Shown one piece after another: positions 11,283 through 22,675 of a stretch of DNA of 64,000 nt. The DNA is from Lotus japonicus. Lineage: Eukaryota > Streptophyta > Magnoliopsida > Fabales > Fabaceae. The stretch's first letter is position 1. Every line of letters starts with the position of its first letter. Position numbers and translations under genes: made by a program. The stretch is taken from positions 27,579,780 to 27,643,779 of the forward strand of contig NC_080041.1 of assembly GCF_012489685.1 (NCBI RefSeq). Reading direction: 5' to 3'. The notes under the pieces are model-generated. The model searched no databases, was not told the origin of the DNA, and worked only from the letters and a program-made list of their open reading frames with translations.

Positions 11283-13426
11283 ATGGAAGCTCCGAAGCTC
11301 ACCCGAACCAAATCGTCTTTGCTCCGGTGTTCTTCTCCGACGACCCGATCCTCTATTCCGAGCTTCACCTCGGTCAACGTCGACGAGTTTCGGGAAGAGG
11401 AGGAGGAGGAAGAAGAAGAGAAGAAGCCGAAAACCAGGAACAAGAAGAGGAACAGTACAAACCGGGTCGTGAAACCCGGTTCGGGTTCGATCCGGTTCTT
11501 GGTTGCTCCGGTTCTGTGCTTGTTCGGCGCGTTTTCGCTGTTGTTCTACCCTCTGTATTTCTTCTTCTTCATCCTCGGAGGACCCACTTCCGAGAATGTT
11601 TTGCTGGTTCTGATCTTTGTTGCGGTGGCGTTGTATCTGGTCAACCGGAACAAGGGTTTGATCCAGAGGAGTGTTTCGGTTTGGAAGCATTCGTGGGATG
11701 GGAACCTGAAGTGGCTTGGTTTTTCGTCAAAGGGTAGTGAGAAACCGGTTCAGTGGTTCATCGGAGACGCTTGTTCGGTGGTGAAGGAGGAGAAGAAGGG
11801 GCTTGGGATGAAAGGGGTTGTGTCTACGGCGAGGGAAGGGGTTGAGTTTTACGGCAATGGAGATTTCTATGAGGGTGAGTTTCATGGAGGGAAGTGTAAT
11901 GGGAGTGGGGTTTATCACTTCTTTGTCAGTGGAAGATATGAGGGTGATTGGGTTGAAGGGAAGTATGATGGGTATGGAATTGAAAGCTGGGCTAGGGGTA
12001 GCCGCTACAGGGGGCAATATAGGCAAGGAATGAGGCATGGTTATGGGGTTTACAAGTTCTTCACTGGTGATTCTTATTCAGGGGAATGGTGTAATGGGCA
12101 GAGCCATGGTATGGGATTGCAGTGTTGTTCTGATGGTAGCTCCTATGTTGGTCAATTTAAGTATGGGGTCAAGCATGGACTTGGATGTTACCATTTTAGG
12201 TCAGTTTCTAATTTTGCTTTTTGTTCTTTGATGAAATAATTTAGTGCTCAGCTCACTGTTGAATTTTGAAAATTTTCAATGTTTTTTTTCCTGAAATAGA
12301 AACTTTTGTTCTAACTTTACCTTGTTAATTTTGTGATCTTAGTTTCTTCCTTTTTTTTGAGTGTCCATTTTTGAACCCTGCTGCTGATAGAACAGTGGAT
12401 TTCATAGTTTTGTTCTGAATTCTGATGTTATGTGATTGAACCCTTTTCCTTGTTTTATCTTTGACTTGCTTCATTAGATTTGTGACTGTGAGAGTTTGTT
12501 GAACTACCAAGTTGCAGTTATTTTTTTCATCCTTCATGTGCTGTCTGTGTATGAGAGCAATTACTTCTGTGTTGAAGTCATCAAATTTGGATGTCCAAGT
12601 TGCTGAATTTTCTTTTGTGTGCAATACTGATCTTATGTCTCTTGTTCAACGATGCTTGGTTTGTGTGTTTGACAAGTTAAATGATAAATTATGTTTTCAA
12701 GTCCTAGTTGATGTCAGTTGACAATTTGCTACATTAATGGTAGTTGGTGGTTGTATTGCGAAGTTTCTCTTCTAGCAACAACTATTATTTTACACGCGAA
12801 GCTATAGTAAACTATAAAGAGTTGTGGATTTGATCTAATTTAACCCTCTTTATGTTTCAATTTTGTTGCAGAAATGGAGATCGATATGCCGGTGAATATT
12901 TTTCAGACCACATACATGGATTTGGAATCTACCACTTTGCCAATGGCCATTGTTATGAAGGGGCATGGCATGAAGGTCGTAGGCAGGGGTATGGTGTGTA
13001 TACTTTTCGAAATGGTGAACGAAAATGCGGTGAATGGGATGCGGGCAACCTCAAGCACTCTCTACCACCACTAACTGATGCTATCATTCGAGCAGTTCAG
13101 GTATTAGCATGTTTGGATCAACTTATTTTTTCTCAGAATCAATTCTAGTACACTGAAGCTACTCATAGAAGCTTCTTCTCAGAACTGGTTTTTTGATTCA
13201 ATTGTATAAAGATTTCCAAATATGCTATTAATTTGTTTATCTTTTCGGGGTTAAATTGCAGGCTGCTAGGAAAACAGCAGAAAATGCTATAAACCTTCCC
13301 AGGAATGATGAGATTGTGAACAAAGCAGTAATGGCTGCAAACAGGGCTGCCACTGCTGCTAGAGTTGCTGCAGTTAAAGCTGTTCAGAGTAGAATGGGTG
13401 GGAATTTTTGCGACACTGATGTCTAA
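11283..13426 (+). CDS. membrane-anchored MORN-repeat protein, 3 exons
   Basis: Exons at 11283-12199, 12872-13100 and 13262-13426 join in frame to 436 codons. Splice sites are canonical: AG|GTCAGT, ttgcag|A, CAG|GTATTA and ttgcag|G. The N-terminus has an acidic run (about residues 35-46), then two hydrophobic segments (about 71-97 and 104-119) likely to be transmembrane. From about residue 188 come about eight MORN repeats of the form Y.GxW/FxxGxxHGxGxY, the last degenerate. The Ala-rich C-terminal tail (about residues 383-436) is helical. This matches the plant MORN family often labelled SET7/9-like (e.g. Arabidopsis At1g21920/At1g77660). There is no SET domain, so methyltransferase activity is not expected. 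MORN repeats usually bind lipids or act as scaffolds. The ATG at 11283 was chosen because it is the first in-frame ATG and the preceding codons fall in the leader. Confidence 0.88.
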
Positions 13427-14694
13427 AGTTTAGATTTTTAGCTTTTGTTTGGAATTGTAAATTTTACAAATGATAAGCATCTGGAAGATGTCACCCCGGT
13501 GAGCAAAAGCTTATTGGAGGTTGAAGAGAGAGTATGTTTTGACGTTTGTTTCACAAGATAAGCTGTACATAGAGCATGTATATCAATGAAAGATGGGTTT
13601 TCAAAAGTTCTTTATTGTTGAAAGGAATTTCAATGAAACCATAGATACACGATGGAAAAATCACGGTGAGACTAAAGTCATGGTGGACAGTCACTTAAGC
13701 TAAAGAAAGTTGCTTCAGTCCATCATGATTAGTCGCCACCATGATCCCATGACCGCTAAACGCATATTTAGAAATACTTCTACAATTGATGATAAAGTCA
13801 ATCAATTATGGGGGAAATTTCACTGTATAACTTCTAGATGTTATTCCTCTTGTATTGATCTTAAAGAAGAAGAAGAAGAAAAAGAAGAAAAAAAAAAGAG
13901 AAGAAAGAGAAGTTCTCCAAATATTTTATAACTATATCTTGTTTTTTTTTTTGTCGTTGAGAATGTTTAGGTGTTGTCCTAAATTTGATTAGCTCCATGA
14001 CTCGCTGTTCTTTTCGGTAATCAGTCATTGCTTTGAGTGAATGAATCTAATCCATATTAGGACCATCACAAGTTTAACTTTTGAGTGTTCAATAATGAAG
14101 GATGTTGAGGATTTGAGATTATGTGCAAATTAAGATGATGTTGGTACCCATTTGAGCAAAAGAAGAATCAAGAGTAGCTACACCCATGCTCCTATTACAC
14201 CCAAATAATTGACAGGAACAAACAGGGGATGATGAGTCTCGGCACAATGAGACTTAATAGGGCCAACAACTCCCCACAAAGGGTCAATGCCACCATCCAT
14301 CACTAAAATTCCTTGTCTCCTTGTTTTCATGAAAGGTCGGTTACATGTTGTTCAATATTTTATGAGACAAACCGCCATCACTTGATCAAATAGAAATCCA
14401 AGGGATAAGATAAATATATAGTTCTCGAAATTGCTTGTGGCAATCGGAGATTTAACAAGATTTTATTATGTATCTAGATACCAGTTGAATTTGAACCTGG
14501 ACTTGAGAAATTTTAAATCATCAAGTACTATTTAGGCTATTCATATCAATTTAAACAAGATTTTATTATCTTTCTCAATTGAGAGCACAATTGTGTATTT
14601 TGTATGCTATGACTTGAGAGCTTATAGGGGTGCCCACTAGGGTGGATCATTAATATTTTGGTCCACCGGTGCACCAAGGAGCATTTTAGACTCA
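13427..14694. other. 3' UTR and downstream spacer of the MORN gene
   Basis: The first 150-200 bp are the probable 3' UTR, with T-rich stretches and aatgaaa near 13585. Beyond this lies AT-rich spacer with a purine microsatellite of gaa/aaag type at about 13864-13912. No further gene was recognised. Confidence 0.45.
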
Positions 14695-14972
14695 GGACCT
14701 GTTTGGTTGCAGTTTTGTTTTCAGTTTTTAAAACGATTTTCAAAAACAATTTTTAAAACCAGTTTTCAGAAGCAGAAAACAAGTTGAATGACATGTTTTC
14801 CAACATTTATAAAACTGATATATGAAAACTAAAAACTGAAACTGAAAACATATTTTAGCTGTTTTGGTTTTTTAGTTTTAAAAAATGAAATTGAGAACTG
14901 TTTTTAAAAACAGTTTTTGAAAACAGGTTATACATAAAAAAACTGTTTTGAAAACAGGAAACAAACAAGCCC
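14695..14972. mobile_element. Tourist-like MITE, about 278 bp
   Basis: The left end ggacctgtttggttgc and the right end, which inverts to gggcttgtttgtttcc, form an imperfect TIR of the GGGCCTGTTTGG type known from Tourist/PIF-Harbinger MITEs. The interior is built of repeated ttttcagttttt and aaaacagttttt words that can fold back. Flanking trinucleotides are tca and tta, so the target duplication is imperfect. A CT-rich microsatellite follows immediately. Confidence 0.6.
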
Positions 14973-15439
14973 TTATTCTCTTCCTCTCCTTTTCTCTCTC
15001 ACTCTCCCCTCCCTCCTTGCCGTCAATCCAGTTCACCCCGAAAAACACCATATTCATGACTTCAACAATCTCCAATAACACCCACAACATCATCTCCAAC
15101 ACCATCTCCAACAGCACTCACAAACGCCATGAACACCACCAACAAAGAGAAAACGATAACCTTAAGTCCAATCTTATTGAGAAAAATGGGATAAAAGGAG
15201 AGAGGAGAGAATTGTGATGGGTTCAGGTTTATTCACAGAACTCATGTCAATTTGGATTTTGAAATCAATTTGATTTCTATGTTTTTTTCTCTCTTTTTTT
15301 CAATTTTGATTTGTTGTTCAAATTTTAATTTACTTTTTTTTTATAAGCCAAGCATTGTATTTAAATAAAGCACACACCCAAATACAATGAGAGAGTTTCA
15401 AATTGAATTGAAATCCAAAACAAAAAAGAAACAGAAAAT

Positions 15440-16450
15440 AGATACAGTTGGCTGACATAATCCTTAAAACCGGCCTTAGCCTAACTTGAACCTACCAGAC
15501 CAACCTGCACCCATCGGGCTCACCTGAACTGGTCAGGTCGACCTAAACCGTAATTCCTAAACCATTAACCCTAAATCCGAACTGAACGGGGAAGGCCGAC
15601 ATAAACCATAGAACGACCTAACGGGCCGACCAGAATGAGTCAATTTTATGGTTCAAGTCGGCTTTAGGTTTTAGGGTCAATTTTATGGTTTAGTTGAGTA
15701 TAGGGTTTAGCGCCAAATTTAGGGTTTAGGGCCTATTTTAGGTCTTAAGGCGTGTCTGCTATAGGTTGACATCGGGTTAGGTAAGTCTGGTCGGCACCAT
15801 TTCGAGCAGGAAGATTAAGGGCTTAGGGTTTAGGATAGACTTTAGGGTTCAGGGCAAGTCGATGGTGGGTCGCCGTCATGGTCTGGTTGACGTCAAGTCG
15901 ACTTCAAGTGGGGCGGGTTAGTGACGAGTTAGGCTTTACCAAATTGGGTTGTTCGATTTAGGGTTTATGGTTGATTTTAGGTTTCTTAGTCAGTTTGGGG
16001 TCTAGGGTTGATTTTAGGTTTTAGCGCAAGACAGGTGTATCAGCATCGACGTCGGGTCGGGCAACTCAACACCAACTCGTGTAGGTTTAGGGTCAATTTT
16101 AGTGTTAAGGTTGAGTTTAGGGTTTTTGGACCGATTTTAAGGCTAGTTTTAATGTTTAGATGGGATCAGCTGGTTTAGGTCAGGTTTATGGTTAAAGGTT
16201 TATGAATTAGGCTTTATGGTTGATTTTAGGGTTTAGGTCAGCTTGGGTCGTTTAGGTCAACCCAACTAGTTTAGGATTGGTCCGACCCGTCCAGGTTAGG
16301 TTTTGGACCGACTCGTTAAGGTCAATTTATGGTTAATGGTTAATGATTGATTAAGAGTTTAGGTCTGCTCGGGTTGCCCCGATGCGTTCAGGTCAACCCG
16401 ACTAGTTCAGAGTTGACTCGACAGTGCAAATCGACTCGACGCGTTCAAGT
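15440..16450. repeat. degenerate telomere-like repeat block
   Basis: About 1 kb is dominated by degenerate words of the plant telomere type (tttaggg, ggtttaggg, and ccctaaa on the left side), mixed with ggtcgac/gaccgact words. Examples are gtttagggcctattttagg and ggtttagggtcaatttt. There is no perfect TTTAGGG array. Reading direction changes from C-rich at about 15500-15600 to G-rich beyond. It may be an old interstitial telomeric tract or a repeat with a telomere-like word. No coding frame is present. Confidence 0.6.
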
Positions 16451-17190
16451 CTGGTTTTAATAATTTAATGTTAAAAGAGATAGAATGAGAGAGAGGGAGA
16501 GAGACATGAAATCTAAATTTCTTCATTTTAGAGTCATTTCAATTTATTTGAATCTAATTAGTAAAAATACCTATTTGAATTCTCATGAATTTTATAATAT
16601 CTTTTAAAAATACCCAATGTATTTCAAGATAAATCCACATATCTAGCAGCAAAATCCAATTAATAAAGAATCGGCTGAGTAGATTAGTAGGCTTTACTAA
16701 TGGAGAAAAACTTTAACCATCTTTTCACTTTCACTTGCCCTTTAGTGTTCTGATTGGCACAAGAGCTAAAAAGCTCCTATATGTCCCAAGCTAAACTTTG
16801 AAGTCCCTACTCCCTAGTTAGGAAGAAGCTCCTAGATGTACTTTATTAAAATTATGAATCTTGATATCTATTTTTTATTAATTTTTTTTAATAAGTAGAA
16901 AACTATCACATGCAAATAATTAGTAAGTATCAGGTTAGTTGGTTCAATGATCCACCACTCCATCCATTAATTAAGTAAGTAAGAGTTCGAACCTCAACTA
17001 TTATAAATGAAAAAAAATTATTAATCAATATTCTACCGCTTAATACGTTGATTGTAAGTCTGTAACACAGAACAATCTAAAAATAATAATTAATGAGTGA
17101 AAGAACAAGTAGTATAGGAATACTAAAATGTCGTTCTAGATATACTACTAGAATATATTCACTTCGTTTTTATATATCTGTCACTATTTT

Positions 17191-17415
17191 TGTACTGTTA
17201 TCGGGCTTACAACTTTTGTATTATGTGGGCTTACTGAATTTGTACTATTGGGCCAGGCGACCCATGACCCGAACGGGTCAAAACACCATAATATATAAGG
17301 AGGACACCGCCCATGCGGTGGGGGATCCAACACTTTTTTACTCATTTGCTATCTTGTCATTTTCTACTTTTGTTGCCTAATTGCTTAGCCCTGACCGGAG
17401 ATTTAGACCGGAACA
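17191..17415 (+). repeat. 5' LTR of the Tat element
   Basis: 225 bp, TG...CA bounded. It contains aatatataagg at about 17290-17300, a likely TATA box, followed by a GC-richer stretch (accgcccatgcggtggggg, a short inverted repeat gcccatgcggtgg-type) near the expected transcript start. Confidence 0.93.
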
Positions 17416-17416
17416 T

Positions 17417-17434
17417 TGGCGCCCACCGTGGGGC
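17417..17434 (+). other. primer binding site of the Tat element
   Basis: The sequence tggcgcccaccgtggggc lies two bases after the 5' LTR. This is the usual spacing for a tRNA primer binding site in LTR retrotransposons. The complementary tRNA was not identified here. Confidence 0.75.
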
Positions 17435-17470
17435 CGAGGAATTCAATCCTAGGCTTCAAATTCACTGAAA

Positions 17471-20400
17471 ATGGTGAATCGATCTGGAGCAAACGGAAGG
17501 GACAATCATGTTAACCATGAAAATGTTCCGCCCGACATTTTGCAACAGATCATGGCGGATCTAACTGATCTTCGTCAACACAATCAACAACTGCAAACTC
17601 AACTTGCTGAGATCAACCAAGATCGGGGCTTGCATGAGGGCGATCGTAGAATGGCAGAGATGGTGGTAGATTTCCAACCGTTCACAGAAGACATTGCAAA
17701 CACAACCGTTCCAGATAATTTGAAGACTTTGGTTCTTGATTCTTACTACGGAGATTCTGACCCCAAGGATCATTTGGTGTATTTCAACACCAAGATGGTT
17801 ATTGTGGGCGCTTCAGATGCTCTGAAGTGTAAAATGCTTCCTTCAACTCTTAAGAAGTCAGCAATGACTTGGTTTACAACGCTCCCACCGCATTCAATTG
17901 CAGGGTTCATGGATTTATCGGCGAAATTCTTGTCCCAATTTTCAACTAGTCGCGCCCAGAAAGTGACTCCAGCAGCCTTGTTTAATTTGCAACAGAGGCA
18001 TAATGAAAGCCTTCAATCCTTTATGGGGCGTTTCAATCAATTGTCCGTGCATTTGGAGGATAAAATGCCCGAAATTTGCATTGCGGCTTTTGAATTGGGT
18101 CTTCAATCAGGAAGTTTGAACAGCAGTTTGAGTCGTAAGCCCGTGGAGACAATGGCGGAGTTGCGAAGCAGAGTACAGGGTTTCATTCGGGAGGAGCAAA
18201 GTGATCGCATAAAGAGAAACCGTAAAAGTGCGGCGGTAACTGGCCAACAACAGCAGTTAGATTCGAAAAAGGCGGTGGTTAATGATCAGCGTTCGGGCGG
18301 AGCGGTTACAAAAGGAGAGAGAGGTTACAATAATTCGAGTCGTTTTGATAACCGCTCTAATTTTCGCAATCGTGCTCAGCCTTATGGAAATCGTGGTTAT
18401 GGATCGATGACGTGGACCAGAAACCAACAAGACAGGTCGACCCCACTCGCGGTTAATTTAACTGAAGCATTGCACATGTGTCTGGAGGCGAACACAATTC
18501 GTTTTCCTAAACAACCAAAACGCCCACCAGGCAACGTGGACAGGAGTAAGTGGTGTGAGTACCACCGAATCGCGGGACACAATACAGATGATTGTTTTAC
18601 CCTAAAGAAAGAGATTGAGGCATTAATAAAAGCAGGCTACATGCGTCAACTGGATGGGCGAAAGGAGTCGGAGGGAGCTGGAACCTCAACTAAGCGTGAT
18701 GATACAGGGAAGGAAATTGAAGAGTCTGAACCAAAGAAGCAAGCTGGTGCTGAAACTAAAGGGCGCATTCATTCTATATTTGGGGGATTTCGAGGAGGAG
18801 GTATGACTAATTCTTCAAGGAAAAGGTATGTTCATTCCATTAATGCTGTCTATACAAACGATTGGGGAAGTTGGGGAGTCAATCAGCCCGATATTACATT
18901 CACTGTTAGAGATTTTGAGGGAGTACAACCTCATGAAGATGATCCCATTGTGGTGATGTTAAAAGTTGCTGATTACGAAATTGAGAGGGTACTGTTGGAT
19001 CAAGGGAGTTCTGCAGATTTGATATATGGCGATGCATTTGAAAAGTTAGGGCTTACGGAAACTGATCTGTTACCGTACGATGGGGCATTAGTTGGTTTTT
19101 CTGGTGAAAAAGTATTTGTTAGAGGATATGTGGAGCTGAATACTGTGTTTGGTGAAGGTAAAAATGAGAAAGCTTTTGCCATTAAGTTTCTTGTGGTACA
19201 GTGCACATCGCCGTATAATGTGCTTATTGGAAGACCATCGCTTAACAAGCTTGGGGCGATTATTTCAACAAGGCATTTAACAGTTAAGTATCCATTGGAT
19301 AAGGGCGGAGTTGGAACTTTGAAGGCTGATCAGGTGGTTGCTAGGAAGTGCTATTCTGACAGTTTCAAACAGTATGGTCACATGGGAAAAAGAGCAGTGA
19401 AGGAGGGACATAGAGTTTTTGGAGTTGATGTTGATCAAGATGAGGTTAGTTTGGACCCAAGAGAGGGCTTTTCAGATTTTAAGGTGACTCCAGAAGAGGA
19501 AACCAAGACAGTGAAGGTGGGCGAAAGGAATTTGAAGGTTGGGGTAAACTTAACTCCAATCCAGGAAAGCAGACTGGTGCAATTGTTAGCTGAGAACATG
19601 GACTTGTTTGCTTGGAGCGCCCAAGATCTTCCAGGAATTGATCCAGAGTTCATTTGCCACAAATTGGCATTGAACCCTGGAGTGAAGCCGATCGCCCAGT
19701 TGAAGCGTAAAATGGGCGAAGAGAAGGCATTGGCGGTGAAAACAGAGACTAATAAGTTAATTGATGCAGGTTTTATAAGGGAAGTGAAGTATCCTACTTG
19801 GTTGGCTAACGTTGTCATGGTCAAGAAGAGTAATGGAAAATGGCGAATGTGCACAGATTATACGGATTTAAACAAGCATTGTCCAAAGGATTCATATCCA
19901 TTGCCGAACATAGATAAGTTGGTGGATCGGGCTTCGGGATTTGGAATGTTGAGTTTGATGGACGCGTACTCGGGCTATCATCAAATTCGAATGTATGCGC
20001 CAGATGAAGAGAAAACAACATTTATGACGAACCAAGCGAATTATTGTTATCAAACCATGCCGTTTGGGCTTAAGAATGCAGGAGCAACTTATCAGCGATT
20101 GATGGACAGAGTCTTTGAAAAGCAAGTGGGGCGTAACATGGAAATTTATGTGGATGATATGGTGGTCAAGTCAGAGGAAATGGGCGGTCATTGTACGGAT
20201 TTGGCTGAGGCTTTTGGAGAAATCAGGAAGCATAACATGCGTTTGAATCCGGAAAAATGCTCTTTTGGAATTCAGAGTGGAAAATTTTTAGGCTTTATGA
20301 TTACTAGGAGGGGAATTGAAGTTAATCCGGATAAATGCAAAGCAATTCTAGAAATGCAGAGCCCAACATCGATGAAAGAAGTACAGAAGTTAACAGGAAG

Positions 20401-22675
20401 GATTGCGGCCTTATCACGATTTTTACCATGCTCAGGGAGTAAGGCGGCTCCATTCTTTCAGTGTTTGAGGAAGAACAAAGCTTTTCAATGGACAGATGAG
20501 TGCGAGCGGGCTTTCCAAACTCTAAAGGAGCATCTAGCTAAGCCTCCCATATTGTCAAAACCAATTCCAGGTATTCCGTTGTCAATTTTCATTTCCATAT
20601 CAGATAATGCTGTGAGTTCTGTCTTATTGCAAGAATGTAAAGAGGAGTTGAGAATTATATATTTTGTGAGCCATGCTTTACAAGGGGCTGAGACAAGGTA
20701 TCAAAAAATAGAAAAAGCTGCACTAGCTTTGATTATCACCGCCCGAAAGTTGAGGCCTTATTTTCAAGGTTTTCAAATCAAAGTCAAAACTGACTTTCCC
20801 TTACGCCAAGTACTTCAAAAGCCTGATTTAGCAGGGCGTATGGTTTCTTGGGCTGTCGAATTGTCAGAATCTGGTATAGTATTTGAGAAGAAGGGACAAA
20901 TAAAGGCGCAGGGCTTGATAGATTTTGTGAATGAGATGTCTCCGGAAGAAAAAGTACCAGAAGAAGTGGAATGGTTCTTATCTGTTGATGGGTCATCAAA
21001 TCTGAAAGGAAGTGGAGCTGGTATAGTTTTGGAGGGACCAGGTGGAGTAATTATAGAGCAATCTCTTAAGTTTGACTTCAAGGCGAGCAACAATCAGGCA
21101 GAATATGAAGCAATAATAGCTGGGGTGAGGCTTGCTTTGGAGATGAATGTACGTTGTATTGTAATAAAAACTGATTCTCAGCTTGTGGCGAATCAGATAA
21201 AGGGAGATTATCAGGCGAAGGATGTTCAGTTGGCTAAGTATTTAGTAAAGGTTCAAGAATTGTTGAAGCAGATGGACAAGTTTCAGGTAAATAATGTTCC
21301 GAGGGAGGAAAATACAAGGGCTGACATATTATCCAAACTTGCAAGCACGAAGAAACCAGGTAACAACAAGTCTGTAATTCAAGAGACTTTGAAGGGTCCA
21401 AGTGTGAAGGAGGATGATGTTATGGTGGTTACGGGCGGAGCAGCATTAGATTGGATGGATAGAATTCGAATGTGCCTGGAAGCGGATGGGTCAGATTTAG
21501 CTCTGTTTTCAAAGGACCAAATACGAGAGGCGAGTCGTTATACTATGATGGGCGGACAACTTTACAGGAGGGGCGTAGGAGTACCGTTGTTAAGGTGTGT
21601 TAGCAAAGAGGATGCAGAAAGGATTATGTTTGAGGTGCATGAGGGGGTCTGTGCCAGTCATGTAGGAGGAAGATCTTTGGCTTCGAAGGTGTTGAGGGCA
21701 GGATTTTATTGGCCAACTTTAAAGGGCGATTGTATGGAGTATGTTAAGAAATGTGAAAAGTGCCAAGTTTTTGCTGATCTTCACATGGCACCTCCTGAAG
21801 TTTTAAGTTCAATGAGTTCTTCATGGCCATTTGCAATGTGGGGCGTAGATATTCTGGGTCCATTCACTCCAGCAGGGGCGCAAGTCAAGTTTGTTTTGGT
21901 GGCGGTGGATTATTTCACAAAGTGGATTGAAGCAGAGTCAATGGCGAAGATAACAGCTGAGAAGGTTAAAAAATTTTATTGGAGGAAGATAATCTGCAGG
22001 TTTGGAGTGCCAGCAACCATTGTTTCTGATAATGGAACACAGTTTACAAGCAAGAAGGTCAGGGATTTTTGTGCAGAGATGGGAATTGAAAACAGGTTCG
22101 CTTCAGTGGAACACCCACAATCTAATGGGCAGGTTGAAGCAGCAAACAAGGTGATTTTGAATGGCGTGAAGAAGAGATTGGGCGAAGCAAAAGGATTATG
22201 GGCTGATGAATTGATCACAGTGGTTTGGGCTTACAACACAACACCCCAATCCACTACTGGAGAAACACCTTTCAAGCTTGCTTACGGAGTTGATGCAATG
22301 ATTCCAGTGGAAATACAAGACATGACTTTTCGAGTGGCTACATATGAAGAAAACCAGAATCGGGAAAATGTTCTAGTGGACTTGAACTTGGCAGATGAGG
22401 TTAAAGCAGAAGTTCGTTTAAGGGAGGCTGCAGTCAAACAAAGGTCAGAAAGGCGTTATAATACACGAGTGGTGCCTAGGAGCATGAAAGTGGGTGACTT
22501 GGTATTACGCAGAAAGGCAAAAAGTCCAACCGATTCAAAGCTGACACCTAACTGGGAAGGTCCATACAGAATTCTGCGAGATTTGGGGCAAGGGGCTTAC
22601 CACTTGGAGGAGTTATCTGGGCGCAGGGTTCCAAGGGCATGGAATGCACAACACTTGCGCTATTACTACAGTTGA
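17471..22675 (+). CDS. Tat gag-pol polyprotein with dual RNase H
   Basis: A single uninterrupted 1734-codon frame begins with the ATG 55 nt after the LTR. In order: Gag capsid domain (about 60-240); a Cys/His zinc-knuckle-like CEYH...H...C cluster (about 361-374); an aspartic protease with DQGSSAD (about 509-515) in place of the usual DTGSS; reverse transcriptase (about 750-940) with YVDDM near 892; a first, degenerate RNase H (about 1010-1140); a second, cellular-type RNase H starting VDGSSNLKGSGAG near 1171; integrase with an HHCC zinc finger (about 1388-1435) and a catalytic D, D, E at WGVDILG (about 1458), SDNGTQF (about 1519) and GQVEAANK (about 1550). The C-terminal NWEGPYRI block is typical of Ty3 integrase tails; no chromodomain is seen. 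It makes and integrates the element's cDNA. Confidence 0.95.
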   Translation: MVNRSGANGRDNHVNHENVPPDILQQIMADLTDLRQHNQQLQTQLAEINQDRGLHEGDRRMAEMVVDFQPFTEDIANTTVPDNLKTLVLDSYYGDSDPKDHLVYFNTKMVIVGASDALKCKMLPSTLKKSAMTWFTTLPPHSIAGFMDLSAKFLSQFSTSRAQKVTPAALFNLQQRHNESLQSFMGRFNQLSVHLEDKMPEICIAAFELGLQSGSLNSSLSRKPVETMAELRSRVQGFIREEQSDRIKRNRKSAAVTGQQQQLDSKKAVVNDQRSGGAVTKGERGYNNSSRFDNRSNFRNRAQPYGNRGYGSMTWTRNQQDRSTPLAVNLTEALHMCLEANTIRFPKQPKRPPGNVDRSKWCEYHRIAGHNTDDCFTLKKEIEALIKAGYMRQLDGRKESEGAGTSTKRDDTGKEIEESEPKKQAGAETKGRIHSIFGGFRGGGMTNSSRKRYVHSINAVYTNDWGSWGVNQPDITFTVRDFEGVQPHEDDPIVVMLKVADYEIERVLLDQGSSADLIYGDAFEKLGLTETDLLPYDGALVGFSGEKVFVRGYVELNTVFGEGKNEKAFAIKFLVVQCTSPYNVLIGRPSLNKLGAIISTRHLTVKYPLDKGGVGTLKADQVVARKCYSDSFKQYGHMGKRAVKEGHRVFGVDVDQDEVSLDPREGFSDFKVTPEEETKTVKVGERNLKVGVNLTPIQESRLVQLLAENMDLFAWSAQDLPGIDPEFICHKLALNPGVKPIAQLKRKMGEEKALAVKTETNKLIDAGFIREVKYPTWLANVVMVKKSNGKWRMCTDYTDLNKHCPKDSYPLPNIDKLVDRASGFGMLSLMDAYSGYHQIRMYAPDEEKTTFMTNQANYCYQTMPFGLKNAGATYQRLMDRVFEKQVGRNMEIYVDDMVVKSEEMGGHCTDLAEAFGEIRKHNMRLNPEKCSFGIQSGKFLGFMITRRGIEVNPDKCKAILEMQSPTSMKEVQKLTGRIAALSRFLPCSGSKAAPFFQCLRKNKAFQWTDECERAFQTLKEHLAKPPILSKPIPGIPLSIFISISDNAVSSVLLQECKEELRIIYFVSHALQGAETRYQKIEKAALALIITARKLRPYFQGFQIKVKTDFPLRQVLQKPDLAGRMVSWAVELSESGIVFEKKGQIKAQGLIDFVNEMSPEEKVPEEVEWFLSVDGSSNLKGSGAGIVLEGPGGVIIEQSLKFDFKASNNQAEYEAIIAGVRLALEMNVRCIVIKTDSQLVANQIKGDYQAKDVQLAKYLVKVQELLKQMDKFQVNNVPREENTRADILSKLASTKKPGNNKSVIQETLKGPSVKEDDVMVVTGGAALDWMDRIRMCLEADGSDLALFSKDQIREASRYTMMGGQLYRRGVGVPLLRCVSKEDAERIMFEVHEGVCASHVGGRSLASKVLRAGFYWPTLKGDCMEYVKKCEKCQVFADLHMAPPEVLSSMSSSWPFAMWGVDILGPFTPAGAQVKFVLVAVDYFTKWIEAESMAKITAEKVKKFYWRKIICRFGVPATIVSDNGTQFTSKKVRDFCAEMGIENRFASVEHPQSNGQVEAANKVILNGVKKRLGEAKGLWADELITVVWAYNTTPQSTTGETPFKLAYGVDAMIPVEIQDMTFRVATYEENQNRENVLVDLNLADEVKAEVRLREAAVKQRSERRYNTRVVPRSMKVGDLVLRRKAKSPTDSKLTPNWEGPYRILRDLGQGAYHLEELSGRRVPRAWNAQHLRYYYS

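Noticed and set aside
11277..12038. Minus-strand frames of over 100 codons opposite the MORN gene
   Set aside because: They are mirror frames of the MORN exon and have no features of their own.
18397..22218. Several minus-strand frames opposite gag-pol
   Set aside because: Shadow frames of the intact polyprotein, with no conserved motif.
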